Of a stretch of DNA of 64,000 nucleotides, positions 52,897-60,519 are shown piece by piece. Each line of letters opens with the position of its first letter. Position 1 is the stretch's first letter. The position numbers were made by a program, and so were the translations under genes. Source of the stretch: Cupriavidus pinatubonensis (lineage in GTDB: Bacteria; Pseudomonadota; Gammaproteobacteria; Burkholderiales; Burkholderiaceae); the NCBI RefSeq assembly GCF_019602855.1, contig NZ_CP080767.1, positions 3,829,426 through 3,893,425 on the forward strand. The letters are read 5' to 3'. Below the pieces are notes generated by a model, which saw only the letters and a list, made by a program, of their open reading frames with translations, was not told the DNA's origin and made no database searches.

Positions 52897-53097
52897 TCAG
52901 GCGCCCGCGACGGGCTGTGCCAGGCGCCCCACCAGGATCAGCAACAACGCCGCCAGGCAAAGGCCGATCACGGCAATCTGCAGGCGCCCCACAGGCTTGC
53001 CCTGTAGCAGGGTCTGGCTGATGAGCGAGGGAGAGACCAGCCCAACCGCAGTGGCGATCAGGACCAGGATGGCGAGGACAGACAGGACGGTTTGCAT
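52897..53097 (-). CDS. Small two-helix membrane protein
   Basis: A 66-residue protein with two hydrophobic segments, VLSVLAILVLIATAVGLV and IAVIGLCLAALLLILVG, separated by a short loop (SPSLISQTLLQGKPVGR). No family is recognised. It starts 8 nt after the stop of the OB-fold gene upstream, so the two are probably co-transcribed. The ATG at 53097 is the only good start before the first helix. Confidence 0.7.
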   Translation of the reverse strand: MQTVLSVLAILVLIATAVGLVSPSLISQTLLQGKPVGRLQIAVIGLCLAALLLILVGRLAQPVAGA

Positions 53098-53105
53098 AAG
53101 AGGAC

Positions 53106-53675
53106 TCAGTTGGCGCCGCCGCGCAGCAGGCAATCGCTTAGCAGCGGCGTGCCGTCGGACAGACCCGCGCCGTTGCACTCCACCGCCACCTTCTGACCAC
53201 GCCGGACCATGGTGGCGCGGGCTTCGACCTCGCACACGCGGCCAGCCGGCCCGCAGATCTGCCGGCGCAACAGTTGCGCGCGCACGACCGCGTTCGGGTC
53301 GTTGGTGCGGATATCGACGAATACATCGTCCGCCTCGCCGCGCCGCACGCCGCTGGCCACGCCTTCGACGATGATGTACTTGCCGCGGTAGCGGTCATCG
53401 GCCGCGCCGGGGTTGTTTCGATAGTCGTCGAGGATGGCGTCGGCCTGGTATTGCGGCAGCCGGTCGGCCGGGCGCTGCGGATCGATGCTCACGGGGTCGA
53501 GCGTGCCGTTGCGCGGCACGCCGCGTACGTCGCTGGCAGCCGATGCAGGCGCCAGTGCTGCATCGGCCGTCGCAGCCTCCTGGCTGCGGTCCTTGTCATT
53601 GCCGGCAAACCAGAGCATGCCAAGGACCGCCAGGGCGACAATGGCAATGAGGATTTGCTGGGTACGGTTCATCAT
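53106..53675 (-). CDS. Membrane-anchored OB-fold (tRNA_anti-like) protein
   Basis: A 189-residue protein with a single N-terminal transmembrane helix (ILIAIVALAVLGMLWFAG) and a periplasmic-side domain. RYRGKYIIVEGVASGVRRGEADDVFVDIRTND and ATMVRRGQKVAVECNGAG are typical of the tRNA_anti-like OB-fold (PF12869). The terminal ...LLSDCLLRG ends the domain. Such proteins usually bind ligands rather than tRNA. The start at 53675 follows AGGAAA. It leads the small membrane-protein gene downstream. Confidence 0.72.
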   Translation of the reverse strand: MMNRTQQILIAIVALAVLGMLWFAGNDKDRSQEAATADAALAPASAASDVRGVPRNGTLDPVSIDPQRPADRLPQYQADAILDDYRNNPGAADDRYRGKYIIVEGVASGVRRGEADDVFVDIRTNDPNAVVRAQLLRRQICGPAGRVCEVEARATMVRRGQKVAVECNGAGLSDGTPLLSDCLLRGGAN

Positions 53676-53720
53676 CTGAATTTCCTGCCTGAATAGTGGA
53701 ACGGCGCCTTGCGACGGCCG

Positions 53721-54965
53721 CTATGCCGTGCTCCGTCGGCAAAAGGTTTCGATGGCGGCTACGGCGTTGTCGACACCGCGCTCCGCCCGGATGGCCGCGC
53801 CGAGCGCTGCGGCGTTCTCGCGCACGTCGGGCCGTTGCGTGAAGGCAAGCATCGCAGCGAGCTTGCGCGCGTCGATGTCATGGCCGGCGACATAGCGCGG
53901 CGCCACGCCAAGCGCCGCCAGCCGGCCGGCCCAGAAGAATTGGTCCCCCGCGAACGGCAGCACGATCGACGGCACGCCGGCCGCGGCAACCGCGTGAACG
54001 GTCCCCGCACCGCCATGGTGTATGGCCGCGCTGACACGCGGCATCAGCCAGTCATGCGGCGTGGCGCCGATCACATGGAAGTTCGGCGGCAGCGCGGCGA
54101 CGTCAATGCCGCTCCAGCCCGGATAGAACAGTGCGCGCCGGCCGTCCATGGTCTGCACCAGCGCGCGCACGACCTTATCGCGGTCGAAGCCGGCCATGCT
54201 GCCGAAGCCGACGTAGACCGGCGGCTCGCCCGCGTCGAGAAAATCCTGCAAGACTGCGGGTGCTTCCCAATCGGCCTGCGCCGGCAGCGTCCACGCGCCG
54301 CAGACCAGCCAGTCCGCATGCCAGTCGCGCGGGCGCGGCACCAGGTGCGGGGAAAAACCGTAGAGCGACGGGAAGTCCTGCCACACCGCCTTGCGCGGCG
54401 CCAGCCCGAACTGTGCCTGCCGCCCCGCGTTGATGGCAGGCCGGAACATGCGCCACAGCACGTGGTTGATCAACTGATGGGTGGTCCGGTTGGCCCAGCC
54501 CGGCAGGCGCCACGGCGGCAGGAACGCCGATGGAAACTCGCGCGTCGGCGACAGCGGGAACATCGCAGCGGCGATGGCGGGTTTGGCAAGCGCCTCGCCC
54601 ACGGCCATGCCGACATATGCGGCAAGGCCTGAGAAGACAATGGCATCGCGTTCACGGGCGGCTGCCGCGAGCTGCGCCATCCACTGCGCGGTGTTGTCCT
54701 CCGCAATGCGGGCGAACGCGCGCGTGGCCTCGCTGACGTTGCCGCCTTCGGTCATCAGCTTGTGCAGCGCGCCGCCGGGCGCGAGCGTGGCCTGAATGTC
54801 ACCGGCCAGCGCCTCGAACGCCAGCCCCTGCTCGGCCGCCAGCGCCGCCGCTGACTGTTCGCCAAGCAGCAGCACATCATGACCGGCCGCCTGCAACCCC
54901 GCACCGAGTGCGACGATAGGGCGGCAATCGCCCTGGGTGCCGAAGGTGATGAGGGTCAGGCGCAT
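53721..54965 (-). CDS. GT1-family glycosyltransferase (UGT/sterol glucosyltransferase-like)
   Basis: A 414-residue glycosyltransferase of the YjiC/RhlB-like class. The N-terminus LTLITFGTQGDCRPIVALGAGLQAAGHDVLLL forms the acceptor side; the C-terminal UDP-sugar motif is AAIHHGGAGTVHAVAAAGVPSIVLPFAGDQFFWA. It would transfer a sugar from a nucleotide donor to a lipid or small molecule. The start at 54965 (MRLTLITFG) is the family N-terminus; the upstream frame is not. No other rhamnolipid or lipid-A genes are close. Confidence 0.88.
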   Translation of the reverse strand: MRLTLITFGTQGDCRPIVALGAGLQAAGHDVLLLGEQSAAALAAEQGLAFEALAGDIQATLAPGGALHKLMTEGGNVSEATRAFARIAEDNTAQWMAQLAAAARERDAIVFSGLAAYVGMAVGEALAKPAIAAAMFPLSPTREFPSAFLPPWRLPGWANRTTHQLINHVLWRMFRPAINAGRQAQFGLAPRKAVWQDFPSLYGFSPHLVPRPRDWHADWLVCGAWTLPAQADWEAPAVLQDFLDAGEPPVYVGFGSMAGFDRDKVVRALVQTMDGRRALFYPGWSGIDVAALPPNFHVIGATPHDWLMPRVSAAIHHGGAGTVHAVAAAGVPSIVLPFAGDQFFWAGRLAALGVAPRYVAGHDIDARKLAAMLAFTQRPDVRENAAALGAAIRAERGVDNAVAAIETFCRRSTA

Positions 54966-55136
54966 GCGGTGGAGGGTTTCTGGAAATGGCGGCTCGTGCT
55001 CTCGCAAAGAGGCAGGCTCGCCGGCCCGATAGTGTACCCGCACGCCAAAGGTGAGCCGGGGCTCGAGGGTTTTCCGCCAGCGGCCTCGCGGCCCATGCAC
55101 AATCAGGGCTTCTGGCCATCCACCGGGACAGACGCC

Positions 55137-55751
55137 ATGACCGCATCGATCTCGCTCGTTCTGTTCGACATGGAAGGGGTACTGACCCACTATGACCGCG
55201 CCACGCGCGCAGAGCATCTCGCCGCGTCTACCGGGCGGTCAACGGAGCAGGTACGGCACGCGATCTGGGGATCGGGGCTGGAAGCGCGCGCCGATGCCGG
55301 CGAGATCAGCGATGACGAGTACCTGCAGGCACTCGGGCAACTGCTGGGGTGCCGTGTCAGCCGGGACGACTGGCTGGCCTCACGCCGCGCATCCATCACG
55401 CCCAATGCCGAAACACTGGCACTGGCCGCCAGGCTGGGCGGCCCATACCGCATCGCAATCCTGACCAACAACTGCAGGCTGGTCACGGACCATATCGCTT
55501 ACCTGAATCCGCCGGTCGCGCAGTTGTTCGGGCAGAACGTTTATCCCTCTGCAGCGTTTGGAGCGACCAAGCCGGCTGCGCAGGCTTATCTGGGGTGCAT
55601 TGGGCAGCTTGGATGCTGTGCGGCGCAGACGTTGTTCATCGATGACACGGCGGCCAATGTGCAGGGAGCGGTTGATGCCGGGCTGCACGGGTACCGGTTC
55701 GTGAATGCTAAATCCCTGGCGGCGGAGTTTGCGTCGAGGTCGTTGATCTAG
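55137..55751 (+). CDS. HAD-superfamily hydrolase-like protein
   Basis: A 204-residue HAD-fold protein. The nucleophile motif is LVLFDMEGVLTHY (Asp11), in which the usual acid/base Asp two residues on is Glu13. Motif II lies in IAILTNNC, and motif IV is LFIDDTAANVQGAVDAG. The length and cap position (residues about 18-85) fit the YihX/DUF-type class with a helical cap. The D-x-E change may alter or weaken phosphatase activity. The ATG at 55137 follows no strong ribosome site, but begins the domain. The frame is open upstream only as a shadow. Confidence 0.85.
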   Translation: MTASISLVLFDMEGVLTHYDRATRAEHLAASTGRSTEQVRHAIWGSGLEARADAGEISDDEYLQALGQLLGCRVSRDDWLASRRASITPNAETLALAARLGGPYRIAILTNNCRLVTDHIAYLNPPVAQLFGQNVYPSAAFGATKPAAQAYLGCIGQLGCCAAQTLFIDDTAANVQGAVDAGLHGYRFVNAKSLAAEFASRSLI

Positions 55752-55786
55752 CCCAATTTGACCCCAATAGGATGCGATTACGAATC

Positions 55787-55816
55787 TAGTGCTTTCACTA
55801 TTGTAGAATGCTTTCA
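55787..55816 (+). promoter_or_regulatory. Toxin-antitoxin promoter with operator-like repeats
   Basis: Upstream of fitA, TAGTG (55787-55791) and CACTA (55796-55800) form an inverted repeat. TGCTTTCA is repeated at 55790-55797 and 55809-55816, flanking a TAGAAT -10-like box (55804-55809). This fits an autoregulatory site for the antitoxin-toxin complex. Confidence 0.45.
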
Positions 55817-55835
55817 TTGAAGTCAAATTGGAGCA

Positions 55836-56102
55836 ATGACTGCAATGGCAACGCTAACCATACGCAACCTGCCCGACGAAACCCACCGCGCGTTACGCGT
55901 ACAGGCGGCCGCGCACGGCCGCAGCACGGAAGCCGAGGTCCGCGACATTTTGGCGCGTGCCGTGAACCCGCCGGAGCGGGTGAAGATGGGGGAAGCGCTG
56001 GCTCAGCTGGGTCGTCGCCTGGGCCTGACCAACGCCGACGTGGAGGCGCTCGAACAGACGCGTGACAGAACGCCTGCACAACCGCCGAGGTTCCACGAAT
56101 GA
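55836..56102 (+). CDS. fitA: FitA-type ribbon-helix-helix antitoxin
   Basis: An 88-residue antitoxin. The ribbon-helix-helix domain is ATLTIRNLPDETHRALRVQAAAHGRSTEAEVRDILARAV, the usual FitA/VapB N-terminus; the C-terminal part wraps the toxin. A second in-frame ATG at 55845 (MATLTIRN) may be the true start; GGAG lies just before the first. It overlaps the toxin start by 4 nt (ATGA), a coupled pair. Confidence 0.9.
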   Translation: MTAMATLTIRNLPDETHRALRVQAAAHGRSTEAEVRDILARAVNPPERVKMGEALAQLGRRLGLTNADVEALEQTRDRTPAQPPRFHE

Positions 56103-56533
56103 TCGTGCTGGACACCAACGTGGTTTCGGAGGCCATGAAGCCGGAGCCGGCGGCAACAGTGCGTGCCTGGCTTGATGAGCAGGTGGCCGAGACGTTGTAC
56201 CTGTCCAGCGTCTCGCTGGCCGAATTGCTGTACGGCATTGCTTGCCTGCCGGACGGACGTCGCAAGCTTGCGCTGGAAGACGCGTTGGAAGGCCTGATGG
56301 CGCTGTTCGCTGGACGTGTGCTGCCCTTCGATCCCGGTGCAGCACGCTGCTATGCCGAACTCGCGGCGAAGGCTCGCGCGGCAGGCAAAGGTTTTCCCAC
56401 GCCGGACGGCTACATCGCCGCCATCGCGACCGCACACGGATTCACGGTTGCCTCACGCGACACGGCTCCGTTCGAAGCTGCCGGCGTTCCGGTGATTGAT
56501 CCCTGGCATTGCGGGCGTGAAGCCCAAAGATAG
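56099..56533 (+). CDS. fitB: FitB/VapC-type PIN-domain toxin
   Basis: A 144-residue PIN-domain ribonuclease. The acidic metal site is Asp5 (LDTNVVSE), Glu42 (LAELLYG), Asp103 (TPDGYIAAIA) and Asp121 (ASRDTAPF), all present, so it should be active. The C-terminus GVPVIDPWH is typical of FitB. In such pairs the toxin cuts RNA and FitA neutralises it and binds their promoter. It follows fitA with a 4-nt overlap. Confidence 0.92.
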   Translation: MIVLDTNVVSEAMKPEPAATVRAWLDEQVAETLYLSSVSLAELLYGIACLPDGRRKLALEDALEGLMALFAGRVLPFDPGAARCYAELAAKARAAGKGFPTPDGYIAAIATAHGFTVASRDTAPFEAAGVPVIDPWHCGREAQR

Positions 56534-56656
56534 TCGGATGGATCGTTGGCAATGGGCCGCTGTACGGACGAGCCGATCTGGACCATTTTGCCGACGTCAG
56601 CAAGGTCTCGCACCCATTCAGCACAAGTTGCGTCGATACCTTGAGGGCGGCCGCAA

Positions 56657-58084
56657 CTACTTCCCAATACAAAACCGCGTAAAAATCGTCCCCAACAGAT
56701 CATCACTCGTGAACTCCCCGGTGATGCTGTTCAGATGCTCCTGTGCCAGCCGCAACTCCTCCGCAAACAGGTCCAGCGCCTGCGCCTGCCGTTCGCTCTG
56801 CTCCGCTGCCACGTCGAGGTGCGATTGCGCCTGCCGCAGCGCCGTCAGGTGCCGTTCGCGCGCAAGGAAGGTGCCTTCGTTGCCGGACTGCCAGCCGACC
56901 AGCCGAAGCAGTTCCTTGCGCAGCAGTTCGATGCCCGAGCCGGTGCGTGCGGAGATCCAGATCTCGGTGGGATTGGGCCCGTTGGCGGCAACCACGTGCG
57001 GACGGTTTCCACTGAACATCATGCCCCCCACCGTCGGTGCGACGTCGATCTTGTTGACCACGCGCACGATCGGCGCGCCCGGTGGCAACTGGCCGCTCAG
57101 GCGGTCATCGATGGCGTCGTCGATTTCGGACAGGCCGTGGCGCAGGTAGTCGGTGGCATCGACCAGGTGCAGCACGATGTCGGCACGCCGGATCGCGTCC
57201 CACGTGCGTTCGATGCCGATGCGCTCCACCTCGTCCGTGGCTTCATCGCGCAGCCCTGCGGTGTCGATGATATGCAGCGGGATGCCTTCGATCTGGATCG
57301 TTTCCTTGACGCGGTCGCGCGTGGTGCCGGCGATCGGCGTGACGATGGCCAGTTCGGCGCCGGCCAGTGCGTTCAGCAGCGACGACTTGCCCACGTTGGG
57401 TTGGCCGGCGAGCACGACCGACAGGCCTTCGCGCAGCAGCGCGCCCTGCCGGGCCTGCGCGAGCACGTTGCCGAGATCGTTGCGGATCGTTGCAAGCTGG
57501 CCGCGCGCGTCGGAGGCTTCGAGGAAGTCGATCTCTTCTTCCGGGAAATCCAGCGTGGCTTCCACCAGCATGCGCAGGTGGATCACCTTCTCGACCAGCG
57601 TGTGAATAGCATGCGAGAACTCGCCCTCCATCGACCGGGCCGCTGAACGCGCGGCGGCTTCGGTGCTGGCCTCGATCAGATCGGCCACGGCCTCCGCCTG
57701 GGCCAGGTCGAGCTTGTCGTTGAGGAAGGCGCGGCGCGTGAACTCGCCGGGTTCGGCCAGGCGCAGGCCGATCCCGTGCCCGGCCTGCAGGCAGCGTGTC
57801 AGCAGCATCTGCATGACCACCGGCCCGCCGTGCCCCTGCAGTTCCAGCACCTCTTCGCCGGTGTAGGAATTCGGCCCCGGGAAGTACAGCGCCAGGCCAT
57901 GGTCGATGACCTTGCCGTGGCCGTCCAGGAACGGCAGGTAAGTGGCATGGCGCGGCTTGAGCGCCTGGCCGCAGATGGCGTGCATGACCGGGCGCACATC
58001 CGGGCCCGACACGCGCACCACGCCAATGCCGCCGCGTCCGGGTGCGGTGGCAATGGCGGCAATGGGAGGCAGGGGAGCAGTCAT
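56657..58084 (-). CDS. mnmE: tRNA modification GTPase MnmE
   Basis: A 475-residue GTPase that, with MnmG, makes 5-carboxymethylaminomethyl-uridine at the wobble position. The N-terminal tetrahydrofolate-binding domain starts IAAIATAPGRGGIGVVRVSG. The G domain lies in the middle with GQPNVGKSSLLNALAG (P-loop), DTAGLRD and VVNKIDVA. The C-terminus ends FCIGK, with the catalytic Cys of the family. Length and features are standard. It is followed by a CHAD gene pointing the same way upstream; mnmE is normally close to the origin, as here. Confidence 0.97.
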   Translation of the reverse strand: MTAPLPPIAAIATAPGRGGIGVVRVSGPDVRPVMHAICGQALKPRHATYLPFLDGHGKVIDHGLALYFPGPNSYTGEEVLELQGHGGPVVMQMLLTRCLQAGHGIGLRLAEPGEFTRRAFLNDKLDLAQAEAVADLIEASTEAAARSAARSMEGEFSHAIHTLVEKVIHLRMLVEATLDFPEEEIDFLEASDARGQLATIRNDLGNVLAQARQGALLREGLSVVLAGQPNVGKSSLLNALAGAELAIVTPIAGTTRDRVKETIQIEGIPLHIIDTAGLRDEATDEVERIGIERTWDAIRRADIVLHLVDATDYLRHGLSEIDDAIDDRLSGQLPPGAPIVRVVNKIDVAPTVGGMMFSGNRPHVVAANGPNPTEIWISARTGSGIELLRKELLRLVGWQSGNEGTFLARERHLTALRQAQSHLDVAAEQSERQAQALDLFAEELRLAQEHLNSITGEFTSDDLLGTIFTRFCIGK

Positions 58085-58180
58085 GGCGCTATTGTCTCAG
58101 ATCGATCGGACCGGGGCCGCGGCGCGCCTTGTGCAGCGCATCGCGCTAGAAAAGCGGTGTAGCAGCCCTTTTGAGGTGGC

Positions 58181-58978
58181 TCACGCAGCAATGGGTGCGG
58201 CGTCCTGTATCTCGGGAGGCACGTCCAGGCATTCAGCCATGAGCCGGCGTGCCACGCTGTCGTCGACCACGCTGCCCAGTTTGCCCTGGCCCTTCACGAG
58301 CTTGCGATGCAGGCGTTTGGCTTTCTGCTCCGGTAATACAGGCCTGAGCGCCTCGATCGCGTAGCGCAGGCGCTTGCCGGCGATGCGCTGCCGATGGACG
58401 GCCCGCAGGCCGTCATGGCGCGCGCTGCGCTTGCGCTGGCGCAGCGTCTTGCGGGCCTTTTGCACACGCTTGCGCGCGAATGGCCGAAGGGCGTCGCTGC
58501 CGTCATCGGTGTGCACCGGCAGGTGCGCCAGGTCGCGGTGCAGCGCGGGTAGCGTGTCGTTGCGATGCTGGTCCAGACCGGCCAGCATGGTCTCTCGTGC
58601 GAGCTGACGGCGTACGCGGGCTGTGTCGATCACGGCATGCAGAATCGGGTCACCGGGCTGGCGGTCCAGCGCGGGCTGCATGGTTTCGGCAAGGAAGACG
58701 TCCCAGTCGCGAACGTTGCCGGCGGCATCGGCCAGTGCTCCCAAGTCGTCCTTCCAGCGCTCGGTCATGCCCCTGGGTAAAAGCGGGCCAAATATCCACA
58801 GTACAGCGCGCAGGTGGCGCACTGCTACACGGAGGGCGTGCACGTCTTCCACCTCGTCGCGCTGCAGCAGCGTGGCGAGGCTGTCTTCGATGCGGCGCAG
58901 CCCGGTCTCGCCCAGCGCGGCGAACGCCGCGGCCGGACGCGTCTTGCCGCGCAGCCTGGCAGTGGGGTCAGCTTTCAT
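58181..58978 (-). CDS. CHAD-domain protein
   Basis: A 265-residue protein made of a CHAD domain: helices rich in His, Arg and Lys (VEDVHALRVAVRHLRAVLWIFGPLL, AGNVRDWDVFL, HRQRIAGKRLRYAIEALRPVL). Such domains bind polyphosphate and are often fused to CYTH. Here it stands alone. The start at 58978 (MKADPTARLRGK) is the first ATG with a domain-like N-terminus. It lies upstream of mnmE on the same strand, and a polyphosphate-binding or granule-associated role is likely. Confidence 0.88.
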   Translation of the reverse strand: MKADPTARLRGKTRPAAAFAALGETGLRRIEDSLATLLQRDEVEDVHALRVAVRHLRAVLWIFGPLLPRGMTERWKDDLGALADAAGNVRDWDVFLAETMQPALDRQPGDPILHAVIDTARVRRQLARETMLAGLDQHRNDTLPALHRDLAHLPVHTDDGSDALRPFARKRVQKARKTLRQRKRSARHDGLRAVHRQRIAGKRLRYAIEALRPVLPEQKAKRLHRKLVKGQGKLGSVVDDSVARRLMAECLDVPPEIQDAAPIAA

Positions 58979-59139
58979 GGAGGCCTCTTCCAGTTCGAGA
59001 GACGGGCGGGACGCAGGTTCCAGTGTAGGCGACGCGGCACGTCGGCAATGCTGCGGCGCGCTGCATGCGCCGCACCGAAGATTGACAAGACCACCCCTTC
59101 GCGCTGCAATGCGCGCACACCTACCGCGCGAGGGACACC

Positions 59140-59577
59140 ATGTCGACCGAACAGGAACGGCTGCTATTGCGTGAGACCATCGAGGCCGGCTTCCGCCAGG
59201 CCGCCTTTGTCAGCGACGTAGGCATCATGCTGGTCGATTGCGGTCCCGGCTGGTGCGAGTCCGAACTCGCCGTGGCTCCCCGCCATCTGCAGCAGGGTGG
59301 CGTCGTGCATGCCGGGGTGCAGGCGACCATGGCTGACCATACTGCCGGCGCCGCGGCCTCGACCATCCTGGAAGCGGGCCGCCACGTGGTCACCGCGGAG
59401 TTCAAGATCAACCTGCTGCGCGCCGTGCGCAGCGAACGTCTGCGCTGCCGCGCCGACGTGTTGAAGTCGGGCCGATCGATCATCGTGGTCGAAGCCGATG
59501 TCTTTGCCGATGTGCACGGCGAGGCTGTGCTCGTCAGCCGCCTCAACGCCACCATGAGCGTGATCGACCTTGCCTGA
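59140..59577 (+). CDS. PaaI-family thioesterase
   Basis: A 145-residue hotdog protein. The motif GGVVHAGVQATMADHTAGAAA fits the HGG...AD active-site pattern of PaaI/YigI-like thioesterases. EFKINLLRAVRSERLRCRADVLKSGRSIIVVEADVF is the core strand region. It should hydrolyse acyl-CoA or aryl-CoA thioesters; the substrate is unknown. It is a single gene, divergent from the CHAD gene and followed by a CTCTCCC-type palindrome. Confidence 0.88.
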   Translation: MSTEQERLLLRETIEAGFRQAAFVSDVGIMLVDCGPGWCESELAVAPRHLQQGGVVHAGVQATMADHTAGAAASTILEAGRHVVTAEFKINLLRAVRSERLRCRADVLKSGRSIIVVEADVFADVHGEAVLVSRLNATMSVIDLA

Positions 59578-59607
59578 ATTGCCAATTCTGACTGCGCCAC
59601 ACCGGTG

Positions 59608-59640
59608 TTTCTCCTCTCCCACTAGCGGGAGAAGGAGAAA
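59608..59640. repeat. CTCTCCC-type intergenic palindrome (copy 3)
   Basis: The arms TTTCTCCTCTCCC and GGGAGAAGGAGAAA (59608-59620, 59627-59640) pair with one bulge. It is the third member of the dispersed family after those at 13490 and 20414. It lies 30 nt after the thioesterase stop, between convergent genes, and may act as a terminator. Confidence 0.65.
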
Positions 59641-59649
59641 CCAAAACCC

Positions 59650-60420
59650 TCAGCGCGTTGCCACCACAAACAACCGCGGGAACGGCAACAGCACCGACCC
59701 ATCCGGCAACGCGGGATACGCCTTGGCAATCTCCACCTCATACTGGGCCAGATAGGCCGCACGCTCGGCATCATCCAGCGGTTGGATAAACGGCCGCAAC
59801 CCACTGCCCTTGAACCATTCCACGATGGCATGCGCGCCACCGGCCAGCGGATGGTGGTAGACCGTCAGCCACACATCCACGCGCGAGCAATGTGGCTTCA
59901 GCAGTTCGTAGTACCAGCGCGCCGTAGCCCGCGCCGAGCGGGCGTTGCTCGCAGTGGCTAGCTTGGCTGCCCACGGGCCGTTCGCGGCGGTCTCGCGCAT
60001 CAGCCGGTGCGCGGGTTCCTCCAGGTTATCGGGCATCTGCACGGCCAGCGTGCCGCCTTCCGAAAGCTTCTGCACAAGCGCCGGAAACAGCTTGGCATGG
60101 TCCGGCACCCACTGCAGCACGGCATTGGCCAGGATCACGTCGTACGGGCCGGCGTCGTTCCAGGCCGTGATGTCCGCGACATCGAACTGCACATCGGGCA
60201 AGCGTTTGCGTGCGGCTTCGACCATGTCGTCGGAGCTGTCCAGGCCCGTGATCGAAGCCCCCGGAAATCGCGACATCAGCACCTCGGTCGAATTGCCCGG
60301 CCCGCAACCGATATCCACCGCCGTGCGCACAATTTCGTTGGGAATCGCGGCAACAAGATCGCGGACCGGGCGCGTGCGTTCGTCTTCAAAGGCCACATAT
60401 TGGCGGGCGGACCAGCTCAT
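59650..60420 (-). CDS. tam: Trans-aconitate 2-methyltransferase
   Basis: A 256-residue SAM-dependent methyltransferase. The SAM-binding motif is AVDIGCGPGNSTEVL and the post-motif GLDSSDDMVEAARKRLP, followed by DVILANAVLQWVPDH. The style (MSWSARQYVAFEDERTRPVRDLVAAIP start, VWLTVYHHPLAGGAHAIVEWFKGSGLRPF) matches Tam, which methylates trans-aconitate to prevent aconitase inhibition. The start at 60420 has AAGGAG 8 nt before it. It lies downstream of yidC's terminator and is its own unit. Confidence 0.92.
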   Translation of the reverse strand: MSWSARQYVAFEDERTRPVRDLVAAIPNEIVRTAVDIGCGPGNSTEVLMSRFPGASITGLDSSDDMVEAARKRLPDVQFDVADITAWNDAGPYDVILANAVLQWVPDHAKLFPALVQKLSEGGTLAVQMPDNLEEPAHRLMRETAANGPWAAKLATASNARSARATARWYYELLKPHCSRVDVWLTVYHHPLAGGAHAIVEWFKGSGLRPFIQPLDDAERAAYLAQYEVEIAKAYPALPDGSVLLPFPRLFVVATR

Positions 60421-60462
60421 CGACATCTCCTTGGAACACTGCGTACCGGCATGCAGCCGATA

Positions 60463-60493
60463 CAAAAAAAGCCCGGTGTCTCCACCGGGCTTT
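60463..60493 (-). terminator. Terminator of the rpmH-rnpA-yidD-yidC operon
   Basis: GCCCGGTG (60471-60478) and CACCGGGC (60483-60490) form a stem extended by A/T pairs. On the minus strand it is followed by a U-run (complement of seven A, 60464-60470). It lies 27 nt past the yidC stop. Confidence 0.85.
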
Positions 60494-60519
60494 CACTAAA
60501 CCTTCAGCATCTCTCGCGC

